In this document: piece by piece, positions 52,578-61,128 of the stretch | Layout of the letters: every line of letters starts with the position of its first letter | Numbering within the stretch: position 1 is the stretch's first letter | Assembly (NCBI RefSeq): GCF_002220865.2 | Contig: NZ_NHRJ02000008.1 | Location: 1 to 64,000, forward strand | DNA: 64,000 nt | From: Paenibacillus xerothermodurans | GTDB lineage: Bacteria; Bacillota; Bacilli; Paenibacillales; NBRC-103111 | Direction of reading: 5' to 3' | Translations under genes and position numbers: made by a program | The notes under the pieces: model-generated | Database searches by the model: none | Told to the model about the DNA's origin: nothing | Seen by the model: only the letters and a program-made list of their open reading frames with translations

Positions 52578-53408
52578 ATGCATACGATATGGAAGGGCGC
52601 GATCAGTTTCGGTTTGGTCAACATACCGGTCAGAATGTACGCGGCCACGGAGGACAAGGGCATATCAATGCGCATGGTGCACAATGTGTGCGGTGGCCCC
52701 ATCACTTATGCGCGCACATGCAAAAACTGCGAGGTACCTGTGCAAAATGATGCGATCGTCCGCGGTTACGAATTTCAGCCCGGCAGATACGTGACATTCG
52801 AGAAGGAGGAGCTCGACCGGCTAGGTGGTGAGCGGTCCAGGGCGATCGAGATTCAAGACTTTGTCGATTTGAGTGAAATTGATCCGGTTTACTTTCAAAA
52901 AACCTACTATCTCGGCCCTGGTGACACTGGTGCGAATGCATACAACTTGCTGTATCATGCGCTGAAAAACACAGGAAAAATCGGCATCGCGAACATAACA
53001 CTGCGCAATAAGAGCAGTCTTGCGGCCATTCGGCTGGTGGACAATTGTATCGCTATGGAAACGATCTTTTTCCCGGACGAAATTCGGCCCGCAAGTGCGG
53101 TGCCCAATCTCGTGGAGAACGCGGAGGTTAGCGACAAAGAGCTGAATATGGCTGAAATGCTGATCGGACAGCTGTCCACCGACTTTGAACCGAAAAAATA
53201 CGAAGACGTCTACCGGCAGAGAGTAAAAGATGCGATTGACGCGAAAGTGGCTGGAGAAGAGATTACGGTACAGCCGGATGCACCGACGACGAACGTCATT
53301 GATCTTATGGCTGCATTACAAGCGAGCCTCGATCAAGTTACGGATAAGCCCGCTCCGAAAAAGAAAACAGGTAAGGGTAAAAAGCGGACTGAAACAGCCT
53401 CCGGTTAA
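52578..53408 (+). CDS. ku: Ku DNA end-binding protein
   Basis: A 276-aa bacterial Ku, which forms a homodimeric ring on DNA ends and recruits a ligase for non-homologous end joining. Typical segments are MHTIWKGAISFGLVNIPVRMY at the N-terminus, VRGYEFQPGRYVTFEKEEL, and YYLGPGDTGANAYNLLYHAL. The C-terminal Lys-rich tail (about residues 255-276) is the usual ligase/DNA contact region. GGAGGAAATAATA precedes the ATG at 52578. A ligase gene follows 94 bases later. Confidence 0.95.
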   Translation: MHTIWKGAISFGLVNIPVRMYAATEDKGISMRMVHNVCGGPITYARTCKNCEVPVQNDAIVRGYEFQPGRYVTFEKEELDRLGGERSRAIEIQDFVDLSEIDPVYFQKTYYLGPGDTGANAYNLLYHALKNTGKIGIANITLRNKSSLAAIRLVDNCIAMETIFFPDEIRPASAVPNLVENAEVSDKELNMAEMLIGQLSTDFEPKKYEDVYRQRVKDAIDAKVAGEEITVQPDAPTTNVIDLMAALQASLDQVTDKPAPKKKTGKGKKRTETASG

Positions 53409-53502
53409 AATTCTGGCTGGAACTGACTTCACAACCATCACTTAACACTTCTATTGCATGCCGGTTCATTGTTACAATGGCACATAGAGGTGTTGTTCGC
53501 AT

Positions 53503-54363
53503 ATGTTTTTTAAGCCAATGTTATCGGAAAGCTATGATGAGCCTTTCGATGACGACGAGTACATTTTTGAGCCGAAATTAGACGGCTGTCGCTTGCTCTT
53601 TTCACAAACAAATAAAATTACTGCTCTATACGACAGGTTTCAGCATAATGTCACGCGGTTGTTTCCTGAGCTGTATCACATAGGCGTCGACGATGATATC
53701 GTCCTGGACGGTGTGGCGGCGAATGTAAACAGAAGCACCGGGCTGATTGATTCAGCCGGCATCACACGGCGACTCGGCATGCGCAAACGATCTGACATTA
53801 ACACCGACAGCGTACATAATCCATGCCAGTATATCGTGTTTGACATATTGCATTACAAGGGTAGGGACCTGCGCGGTCTGCCGCTCAGTAAACGCAGGGA
53901 GATTCTCCGGCAGCTGGTTTTCGGCAACCCGAATATGGGATTCATGCCCTACATCGCAGATAAAGGCAGCCGGCTGTTCGAGGAAATTCGGCGGCGCAGC
54001 ATATGCGGAATGATAGCCAAGCGAAAAGACAGTCTTTATGTCGGAGAACGCTGCGACGAATGGTTAAACATCCGGCACCGGCAGCACGGCGACTTTTATA
54101 TCACCGGTTATCGCACGGATAACTTCGGTATTAACGTGGCAGCGGTGGAGCAGGGCGAAGGCCTGCGGTCGCTGGGCACGGTGACGGCCGGGCTGACGCT
54201 AATCGACAGGATGACCTTGCTCGCGGTAGCCAAACAGCTGGCTGTGACAGAACATGACAACATCGTATCATTGCGGCCGGCTGTGAAAGCCCGCGTCGAA
54301 TTTGACAGTTACACCAGAAAAGGTCACTTAAGCGAACCGCGTTTTGTTAAATTCATTGTTTAG
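53503..54363 (+). CDS. ATP-dependent DNA ligase (NHEJ, ligase domain only)
   Basis: A 286-aa ATP-dependent ligase. Motif I is EPKLDGCR, with the adenylated Lys near residue 27; further motifs are DGVAANVNRS, YIVFDILHYKGRDLRGLP, GMIAKRKDSLYVGER and a C-terminal OB-type part. The polymerase and nuclease domains of full LigD are absent. Its place behind ku indicates end-joining repair. GAGGTG precedes the ATG. The third motif has DGVAA where DGE is common, so this position (Glu to Val, about residue 70) merits a check. Confidence 0.88.
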   Translation: MFFKPMLSESYDEPFDDDEYIFEPKLDGCRLLFSQTNKITALYDRFQHNVTRLFPELYHIGVDDDIVLDGVAANVNRSTGLIDSAGITRRLGMRKRSDINTDSVHNPCQYIVFDILHYKGRDLRGLPLSKRREILRQLVFGNPNMGFMPYIADKGSRLFEEIRRRSICGMIAKRKDSLYVGERCDEWLNIRHRQHGDFYITGYRTDNFGINVAAVEQGEGLRSLGTVTAGLTLIDRMTLLAVAKQLAVTEHDNIVSLRPAVKARVEFDSYTRKGHLSEPRFVKFIV

Positions 54364-54386
54364 TGCCACCTGTTTTGATCACTAAG

Positions 54387-54412
54387 AACCCGGCCCGGCG
54401 GCCGGGTTTTTT
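54387..54412 (+). terminator. terminator after ku-ligase
   Basis: A perfect 9-bp stem AACCCGGCC/GGCCGGGTT with a 4-base loop and a T run, 24 bases after the ligase stop. Confidence 0.9.
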
Positions 54413-54528
54413 ACTTTGGCGGCATGGGTGTTGGTGTATCTCATTGAACAGGTTGAAGTTTCATACTTTTCCCAATATAATAGGCTTAGTAAACCGGATT
54501 CACCAAATAAAGGGGGTGAACAACCAAA

Positions 54529-55332
54529 TTGGCAGCAAAGAATAGTACCCAAAGTTCGTATGGCAACGTTGCTCACGCTTTAGACATTTTGCTGGCTTTT
54601 AAACACAAAGGTGAATTCAGTTTGTTGGAATTATCCGAGTTTTTAGGTATTAGCAAAAGCTACCTGCTCAAACTCCTCGACGGCTTGAAAGAAAAGCGAT
54701 TTATCACTCAGCATGCGGAGACAGGCAATTACCAATTGGGCCTGTCGTGTCTTGAACTAGGCAATGCGTTCGAACAGCAGCTGGATATTCGGAAAGTGGC
54801 CCACCCGTCATTGGTGGAGTTGTCCAAGCTGACGAATGAACTTGTACATTTTGGCGTATTGGACGGAAACGTCGTAGTGCTGCTGGACCGCGTGGTGGCG
54901 AACGATTCAATCTTGCGTTTGCAATTTCATTTATCGTTGACTTCACCTCCGTATTCCACAGCGCTCGGCAAAGTGCTATTGGCCTTCACGAATGAAGCTA
55001 AAGTGGAGCAATATCTTGCCACGACCACACTTGAACCGTACACGTCGCACACGACCGTCGATCCGGACATATTTCGGCTGGAGTTGGCGCAAATTCGGAA
55101 CAAGGGATACTATTTATCTTATGAAACTTTTGAAAGCGGAATCTCCTGTATATCGGCGCCCGTTTTTGGCAAAAACGGAGCCATTGCAGCGGCCATCAGC
55201 ATTTGCGCACCTACTATCCGGGTGGTGTCGAAAGAGCAGGAGCTGTTGAAATATCTGCTCGCAGCCACTGCCGAAGTATCGGAAAAGCTAGGATATGATC
55301 GCCAGTGGAAGGGTCAAAAGGCGATTCATTGA
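54529..55332 (+). CDS. IclR-family transcriptional regulator
   Basis: A 267-aa regulator with an N-terminal winged helix (GNVAHALDILLAFKHKGEFSLLELSEFLGISKSYLLKLL) and a C-terminal IclR effector domain (about residues 85-255, with SPPYSTALGKVLLAF and YYLSYETFESGISCISAPVFGKNGAIAAAISI). IclR proteins often sense organic or aromatic acids. The TTG start follows AAGGGGGTG. It lies upstream of the transporter-dehydrogenase-amidohydrolase-Rieske genes and is their likely regulator. Confidence 0.92.
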   Translation: MAAKNSTQSSYGNVAHALDILLAFKHKGEFSLLELSEFLGISKSYLLKLLDGLKEKRFITQHAETGNYQLGLSCLELGNAFEQQLDIRKVAHPSLVELSKLTNELVHFGVLDGNVVVLLDRVVANDSILRLQFHLSLTSPPYSTALGKVLLAFTNEAKVEQYLATTTLEPYTSHTTVDPDIFRLELAQIRNKGYYLSYETFESGISCISAPVFGKNGAIAAAISICAPTIRVVSKEQELLKYLLAATAEVSEKLGYDRQWKGQKAIH

Positions 55333-55502
55333 ACTGCGGAATGGACAAAAAAGAGGGCACCCTTTCGTAACAATGGCAAGCGACCAAACTCCCATTAGAA
55401 AAGATGCATCCTCCGTAGTTAGTTTACCACAACCACAACCCACGAGAAATACACTAGCCTTCATTGAGAAAATGCAGTAACTGAGCAGCGTCGTCTCATT
55501 AT

Positions 55503-55516
55503 TGTAAGCGCTTAAC
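55503..55516 (+). promoter_or_regulatory. possible catabolite-repression (CcpA) site
   Basis: TGTAAGCGCTTAAC, with a perfect TAAGCGCTTA core, matches the CRE consensus at about 12 of 14 positions, 38 bases before the transporter gene. A similar site lies at 21379-21392. Confidence 0.35.
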
Positions 55517-55553
55517 CACGCCGTCGACTACCCGCAGTAGAAGGAGGGGTACT

Positions 55554-56885
55554 ATGTCTCAAGTGGCAGGGAATCCAGTACCGCACGAAGCTTCGCACAC
55601 ACTGGCGCACGAGCTTTCCAAGAAAAAAACAAACAGAGCATTATTGGCAAGCATGATCGGCAGCTCGATTGAATGGTTTGATTTCTTTTTGTATGGCTCG
55701 TTGGCGGCGCTGGTGTTTAACAAATTGTTTTTTCTGAGCAATGATCCCGTGGTGAGTTTACTGCTTTCTTACTTGTCGTTCGGGCTGTCGTTTTTCATTC
55801 GTCCGTTGGGCGGAATTATTTTCAGCCATATCGGCGACAAGATAGGCAGAAAGAAAACGTTGATATTAACACTGCTGTTAATGGGCGGTGCTACGTTTTT
55901 GATCGGTGTATTGCCGGATTACCACGCTATCGGCGTGTGGGCGCCTATACTTCTGATCATGCTGCGCCTGTGCCAAGGTCTTGGCATCGGCGGGGAATGG
56001 GGCGGCTCGGTACTACTGGCAGTTGAATATGCCAATAAAAGCAATCGGGGGTTCTTCGGAAGTATTCCTCAGCTAGGGGTCCCCGTAGGTATGCTGCTCG
56101 GCACCGTGTGCATTTCCCTGTTAAGCGGCATGCCGGACGATCAGTTTCTGTCCTGGGGATGGCGGATACCGTTTCTGTTAAGTGCGGTGCTGATCTTCAT
56201 CGGGCTATGGATTCGCAAAGGCATAGATGAAACACCGGCGTTTCAAGAAGCCAAAAAGAGCGGCAATATAGCGAGAGTCCCGTTGTTCCAGACTCTGCGC
56301 TACCACTGGAAGGCTGTTTTGATCACGGCGGGCGCCAAGTTTGCAGAAACCGGACCTTATTATATTTTCGCCACTTTTGTAATCGCCTACGCGACGGGTT
56401 ACCTGGGCTATGAGACATCTACTGTACTGAATGCCGTGGCAATCGCGAATCTGGTGACGATCATCATGATCCCCTGCATGGGCAAGCTGTCCGATAAAGT
56501 AGGCCGCAAGCCTTTATACATAGGCGGCACAGTAGCGATGATCCTGTTCGCTTTTCCATATTTCTATCTGTTGTCCCTGCAATCTGCATTTTGGCTGACC
56601 GTGGCCACTGTGATTGCTATAGGCATTATCTGGGCTCCTCTGGAGGCCGTGATGGGTACGATGTTCTCGGAGGTTTTCAGCACGAATATACGTTACACAG
56701 GCATATCCGTCGGCAACCAGTTGGGCGCTGCCGTGTTCGGCGGCACCGCGCCAATGATTGCACTCGCGCTGCTTCATGCTTTCAATGATTCGTGGGTGCC
56801 GGTTGCAATATACATTATCGTAGCGGGTGTTATCTCGCTGATCTCGCTTGCCGCGATAAAGGAACACAGAAATGCAGAAATATAA
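55554..56885 (+). CDS. MHS-type MFS transporter
   Basis: A 443-aa transporter with 12 membrane helices of the metabolite-proton symporter group. Typical are IGSSIEWFDFFLYGSLAALVF near helix 1, the loop motif HIGDKIGRKKTLI between helices 2 and 3, and the matching KLSDKVGRKP in the second half. It probably imports an organic or aromatic acid metabolised by the enzymes downstream. AGAAGGAGGGG precedes the ATG. It lies after the IclR gene and 34 bases before the dehydrogenase. Confidence 0.92.
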   Translation: MSQVAGNPVPHEASHTLAHELSKKKTNRALLASMIGSSIEWFDFFLYGSLAALVFNKLFFLSNDPVVSLLLSYLSFGLSFFIRPLGGIIFSHIGDKIGRKKTLILTLLLMGGATFLIGVLPDYHAIGVWAPILLIMLRLCQGLGIGGEWGGSVLLAVEYANKSNRGFFGSIPQLGVPVGMLLGTVCISLLSGMPDDQFLSWGWRIPFLLSAVLIFIGLWIRKGIDETPAFQEAKKSGNIARVPLFQTLRYHWKAVLITAGAKFAETGPYYIFATFVIAYATGYLGYETSTVLNAVAIANLVTIIMIPCMGKLSDKVGRKPLYIGGTVAMILFAFPYFYLLSLQSAFWLTVATVIAIGIIWAPLEAVMGTMFSEVFSTNIRYTGISVGNQLGAAVFGGTAPMIALALLHAFNDSWVPVAIYIIVAGVISLISLAAIKEHRNAEI

Positions 56886-56919
56886 CTAAACTTCAGCTCA
56901 GCTTGGGGAGGCGAATGTT

Positions 56920-58086
56920 GTGTCATCAATTTTTTTGCCGGTAAGAATTGAGTTCGGGATGGATAGCAGTTTGCGCGTAGGTAGTGAATTTAGTTCACTA
57001 AATTGTACGAAGGTTATGATTGTGTCTGATAAAGGTGTGATTGACTCCGGATTGCTGGACAGAATGACGAAAAGCTTAGCTGAGTCGGCTATACAGGTTA
57101 TCCTGTTCGATGGGGTGCGGCCGGACCCAGACATCGCGTGTGTGGAAAAAGCAAGGGATTTGTATGTATCGCAGGCATGCGATGGGATTTTGGCGGTAGG
57201 GGGCGGCAGTTCCATTGACACCGCGAAGGCGGCCGGGATGCTCGTTACTAATCCGGGGCCGATTGCCGGACTGGTGGGCATGAACAAGCTGACCAATCCG
57301 CTGCCACCTCTGATTGCAATACCGACGACATGCGGCACTGGCTCGGAAGTGACGAACGTCACGGTGGTTACAGATGAGAGGCATTTCAAAGCGCCGATTG
57401 TATCGTCATACCTGATTCCGAAGATAGCTATGTTGGATCCCGGTCTGCTTCTCAGTTTGCCGCCGAACATGGTCGCTGCCACAGGGATGGATGCTTTGAC
57501 TCATGCTGTGGAGGCCCTGACCAACAACGTTGAAAATTGGTACGCGGATGCAAGCGCTTTGGAGGCGATTCGCCTCATCAGCCAAGCCTTGCGACCGGCC
57601 ACAGCGAACGGCAATGCGGCAGAGCTTGGCCGTATGCTGTATGCCAGCACACTGGCGGGTGTCGCCTTCACCTTGGCGCGATTGGGCCTGGTGCACGCAA
57701 TGTCCCATCCTGTCAGCGGTTTAGCCCGTGTGCCTCACGGTGTCGCCAACGCTGTCCTGTTGCCATACGTGATGGCCTTCAATGTAGTGGGCAACCCACG
57801 CGGCTACGCCCAGGTGACGCGCGCACTCGGGGTGGCCGAGCGTGAAAATGAAGTCGCAACCGCCGTGGCCGGAGTGAAGGAGGTTGTGAAATTAAATCAT
57901 CAGCTCGGAATTCCAAAATCGTTCAAAGCATTGGGAGTGGACGAGGAACTCATTCCGCTTATGATCGAGGATACGTTTAAAAGCGGCAATGTAGCCATCA
58001 ATCCGAGGCGTACGACAAAAAGTGACGTGGAAAAAATCTACAAAGCCGCATTCACTGGGGAAAGTCCGCTCACGTTTGTCGAGTAA
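56920..58086 (+). CDS. iron-containing alcohol dehydrogenase
   Basis: A 388-aa group III dehydrogenase. NAD(P) binding is by GVRPDPDI...GGGSSIDTAKAAGML and PTTCGTGSEVTNVTVVTD; the iron ligands are Asp and His in ATGMDALTHAVEAL and the two His in LVHAMSHPVSGLARVPHGVANA. Related enzymes include maleylacetate reductases and 1,3-propanediol or lactaldehyde dehydrogenases, so the substrate is uncertain. The GTG start follows GGGGAGGCG. It is in an operon with the transporter, amidohydrolase and Rieske genes. Confidence 0.93.
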   Translation: MSSIFLPVRIEFGMDSSLRVGSEFSSLNCTKVMIVSDKGVIDSGLLDRMTKSLAESAIQVILFDGVRPDPDIACVEKARDLYVSQACDGILAVGGGSSIDTAKAAGMLVTNPGPIAGLVGMNKLTNPLPPLIAIPTTCGTGSEVTNVTVVTDERHFKAPIVSSYLIPKIAMLDPGLLLSLPPNMVAATGMDALTHAVEALTNNVENWYADASALEAIRLISQALRPATANGNAAELGRMLYASTLAGVAFTLARLGLVHAMSHPVSGLARVPHGVANAVLLPYVMAFNVVGNPRGYAQVTRALGVAERENEVATAVAGVKEVVKLNHQLGIPKSFKALGVDEELIPLMIEDTFKSGNVAINPRRTTKSDVEKIYKAAFTGESPLTFVE

Positions 58087-58116
58087 GTAAATTTTTCAAA
58101 CCGGGAGGTACCCGAT

Positions 58117-59424
58117 ATGATGGAACACACTACTATTACCACTGCGAGAGTTAAGTCGAAGTCAGCGCTAAAACACAGTCTTATTGATTGCGATTTTCAC
58201 CAGACATTAAAAAGCTTTGACGATCTGAAACCTTATATGCCACGAGTCTGGTGGCCCCGTTTGAGTGCGCCTGAAGCCACATTGCCGATCACGATATTCA
58301 AGCCGATTCCACTGTCACGCAGGGATGCCTCGCCCGGAGACGGACTTCCCGCAGGCTCCGACCCGCAATATGCGATTACCGATGCGCTGGACCGGTACAA
58401 TATAAGCCGGGCGATTCTGACCGGCAGTTTGCTGACCGTGTCCGCTCATAACAACCCGGACTACGCAGCGGCCGTGGCCTCGGCCTTCAACGACTATACA
58501 CTGGACACATGGTTGCCGACGGACGACCGTTGGCTGGCATCCATTCTTGTGGCTAATCAGGATCCGATAACGGCTGCACGCGAGATTGACCGGCTCGGTT
58601 CCCATCCAAGGGTGGTTCAAGTCATTATGGCCGTCTCTTCACGAGAACCTTATGGACAGCGGAGATTTTATCCCATTTACGAGGCGGCGGTGCGCAATAA
58701 TTTGGTTGTCGCGTTGCACGGTGGCGGCGAAGGCGACGGTATCAATCCGCCGATCTCGGCAGTGGGTATGCCGACGACCAATTTCGAGCGACACAATATC
58801 TTGGCGATCCATCATATGTCGCAGTTGAACAGCATCGTGTGCGAAGGCGTATTCGAAACATTTCCGACGCTGAAAATAGCTTTTATTGAAGGCGGATTGG
58901 CTTGGGTTCCACATTTGATGTGGCGGATGGACAAGAATTTCAGAGGCATGAGAGGCGAGGTCCCGTGGCTTCGGATGAAACCGAGCGAGTATATTATCGA
59001 GCACTGTCGTTTCACGACCCAACCTATAGAGGAGCCGGACAACGAGGAACTGATTCAGATGCTCCGTATGATGCGGGTTGAAAAAACGGTGATGTTCGCA
59101 ACGGATTATCCACATTGGGACAATGACAGTCCGACATTTGTGCTGAATAAGCTTCCGGAGGACATGCGCCGACGCGTGGCGTGCGAGAACGCCGCTGAGT
59201 TGTACGGATTGCATGTGGATGAGCTGACACAGGGCGATGGCGGCACAAACTGCAAAGGCAGTGCTTGTACTGACCGTGATCGCATACATCTCACAGGCAG
59301 TGATGGTATAAATCTCACAAGCACTGAGCTCACGGACCGTGATCGCATGAATCTCACAGGCAGTGATGATATAAACCATACAGGCAGTGAACGATCAGTG
59401 GGGAAAGCAGGTGATGCGCGGTGA
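58117..59424 (+). CDS. amidohydrolase-2 family protein with repetitive tail
   Basis: A 435-aa metal-dependent amidohydrolase of the decarboxylase-like group. Metal ligands are likely in IDCDFHQ (residue about 26), ALHGGGEGD, IHHMSQ and FATDYPHWDND. Several relatives decarboxylate aromatic acids, while others hydrolyse C-N bonds. The last 60 residues are two 21-residue repeats (TDRDRIHLTGSD..., TDRDRMNLTGSD...) outside the family fold. GGGAGGTACCCGAT precedes the ATG. Its end overlaps the Rieske gene by four bases, so coupled translation and a joint role are likely. Confidence 0.87.
   Translation: MMEHTTITTARVKSKSALKHSLIDCDFHQTLKSFDDLKPYMPRVWWPRLSAPEATLPITIFKPIPLSRRDASPGDGLPAGSDPQYAITDALDRYNISRAILTGSLLTVSAHNNPDYAAAVASAFNDYTLDTWLPTDDRWLASILVANQDPITAAREIDRLGSHPRVVQVIMAVSSREPYGQRRFYPIYEAAVRNNLVVALHGGGEGDGINPPISAVGMPTTNFERHNILAIHHMSQLNSIVCEGVFETFPTLKIAFIEGGLAWVPHLMWRMDKNFRGMRGEVPWLRMKPSEYIIEHCRFTTQPIEEPDNEELIQMLRMMRVEKTVMFATDYPHWDNDSPTFVLNKLPEDMRRRVACENAAELYGLHVDELTQGDGGTNCKGSACTDRDRIHLTGSDGINLTSTELTDRDRMNLTGSDDINHTGSERSVGKAGDAR
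59265..59400 (+). repeat. in-frame repeats in the amidohydrolase tail
   Basis: A 63-bp unit (ACGGACCGTGATCGCAT-AATCTCACAGGCAGTGAT) occurs twice, with a shorter inner repeat CTCACAGGCAGTGATG-TATAAA present in three or four degenerate copies. The frame is kept, so the protein tail grew by duplication. Confidence 0.8.
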
Positions 59425-59774
59425 CAAAACATGAGGCGGCGGCAGTCGGAGAAATTGAAGCCGGTAAGTGCAAAATCGTCACGATCGATGGGCGCAGCAT
59501 CGGTATTTACTATGATGGCCGGGACTATTTTGCTATTCGCAATGTTTGCCCGCATGAGCAGGCTGAGCTGTGCAAGGGCACCTTTTCCGGCACAACTCTG
59601 GCCTCCCAGCCGCATGAATACATCTACGGCATGGACGGTGAGATTTTGGTCTGCCCGTGGCATGGTTGGGAATTCGATGTTAAGACCGGCAAGTCGCTTG
59701 TCGATCCGGAGCGTTACAGGGTTAAGGTGTATGAGGTAACCGTGGAGGATGATAGAGTTTGGGTGCACATGTGA
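59421..59774 (+). CDS. Rieske 2Fe-2S ferredoxin-like protein
   Basis: A 117-aa Rieske protein. The cluster ligands are in RNVCPHEQAELC (Cys-x-His) and VCPWHGWEFD (Cys-x2-His), the standard pattern, with an insert between them. It is the size of a stand-alone Rieske ferredoxin, an electron carrier for a ring-hydroxylating or other oxygenase, but no oxygenase subunit is present in this window. The GTG overlaps the amidohydrolase stop. Last gene of the catabolic operon. Confidence 0.92.
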   Translation: MTKHEAAAVGEIEAGKCKIVTIDGRSIGIYYDGRDYFAIRNVCPHEQAELCKGTFSGTTLASQPHEYIYGMDGEILVCPWHGWEFDVKTGKSLVDPERYRVKVYEVTVEDDRVWVHM

Positions 59775-59960
59775 GTGTGTGAAGAGAGACGGGTAGCCGT
59801 GCCAGAAGTATAGAGCTTTGATGCACGTGTGGTTAAATAAGCGAGAGAAACAGATGGTCAAGCACGGATGGAGCCTCCAGAAGGATTGGATTTGTTCCCT
59901 GCGGTTAAAATTGCATTATGCCATGATCAGGGCTTAATAGGAAGCGTAACTCGGCTAGAT

Positions 59961-60003
59961 TTCGCAGCTGGTTCCGGCCAGACTACAGCTGCGAAGATTT
60001 TTT
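59961..60003 (+). terminator. terminator of the catabolic operon
   Basis: A perfect 10-bp stem TTCGCAGCTG/CAGCTGCGAA followed by GATTTTTTG. It overlaps the end of the converging AraC gene, whose last codons lie in one arm. Confidence 0.85.
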
Positions 60004-60861
60004 GAAGCGATAGGGGCTTACACCGACGTGCTTCTTGAACAGCTGGCAGAAGTATGGAAAACTGCTCAATCCTATGGCCTGGCCTATCGCTTGCACCGTC
60101 AGATCACTAGTTTTCAATAGCCAACAGGCTTGGCGGATGCGCCGGGCCGTCAAATACTCTGTGATGTTAGTGCCGACGGATTGTTTAAACACAGCAGACA
60201 CATGGTTGGGCGACAGATGGACTGCTTTTGCCAGGCGATCCAGTTCGAACTCCTCTGTATAATGCTCCTCTATCCACTCCATCACCAGCTCTGCTGTCGT
60301 TGATTTGCGCGAAGCGGCGGCGGACATCGCCATCACATCAGCGCCACCGTGAAATTTGACGAATTGCAGCAGCGCGATAAGAAACAGCACCTGCTCCTCC
60401 AGGAGACTATCCTGCGGCGCGCGACGCAGACGATCCCGATAATCATCCAACAATCGTCCCACCGCCTGTTCGGGCAATCCAGTGAATACCTGCGGAACCG
60501 CGTCACCCTTCCATATCTGCTGAAAAAAGGACTGCAGAGCGGCGAACGGCTTGAGAAACTCGTCCAGCACCGAAGGCTCGAAAATAAACAGCGAGCGGAT
60601 ATAAGTCGCGCCGGAGCCGACCTTCATCTGAATCCGGTGCAGCTGAAACGGACGGAAAACGACCAAACTGCCTGGTGACAGGGCAACAATTTGTTGGTTA
60701 ACAACGGCATGCCCTTCCCCGGTCTCGACATACAGCAGTTCCATGCCTTGGTGTGCGTGATATACTTCGACAAATTCGTGGGTGCGGTCTTTGCTGAAAG
60801 AAAGCTGTACCGGATGCTGGTTGAGATTCATGTAATTTAACATTTTCATAGGGTTATACAC
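59983..60861 (-). CDS. AraC-family transcriptional regulator
   Basis: A 292-aa regulator with an N-terminal cupin-like sensor (about 15-150, EVYHAHQGMELLYVETGEGHAVV) and a C-terminal AraC domain (about 190-290, FELDRLAKAVHLSPNHVSAVFKQ and VQAIGQAIGLSSFPYFCQLFKKHVGVSPYRF). The GTG at 60861 follows GAGGTG at 8 bases. It is divergent from the GH2 glycosidase gene (about 267 bases between), so it likely controls that gene in response to a sugar. Confidence 0.92.
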   Translation of the reverse strand: MYNPMKMLNYMNLNQHPVQLSFSKDRTHEFVEVYHAHQGMELLYVETGEGHAVVNQQIVALSPGSLVVFRPFQLHRIQMKVGSGATYIRSLFIFEPSVLDEFLKPFAALQSFFQQIWKGDAVPQVFTGLPEQAVGRLLDDYRDRLRRAPQDSLLEEQVLFLIALLQFVKFHGGADVMAMSAAASRKSTTAELVMEWIEEHYTEEFELDRLAKAVHLSPNHVSAVFKQSVGTNITEYLTARRIRQACWLLKTSDLTVQAIGQAIGLSSFPYFCQLFKKHVGVSPYRFKKSSQL

Positions 60862-61128
60862 AGGGATACACCTCGCACGAGCGAACCGTATTATAGCAAC
60901 ATTTTATCATAAGTGCACGAAACAATAACGGTTTCATTTTTGTTAATCTGAACTGGAATAAGGCACTATCGATGAAATCGCACCGGCAACAGCAAATCAA
61001 GGGATCACCCGGGATGTGGCGAGAAACATCAAAGCAAGGAACACGTTGGACGTCTGGGAACGTCAAACCGAGTTTGACCCAGCGCGTGCAAGAGGGATCA
61101 TACATAGCAAAATGGAGCGTGAATCGTT

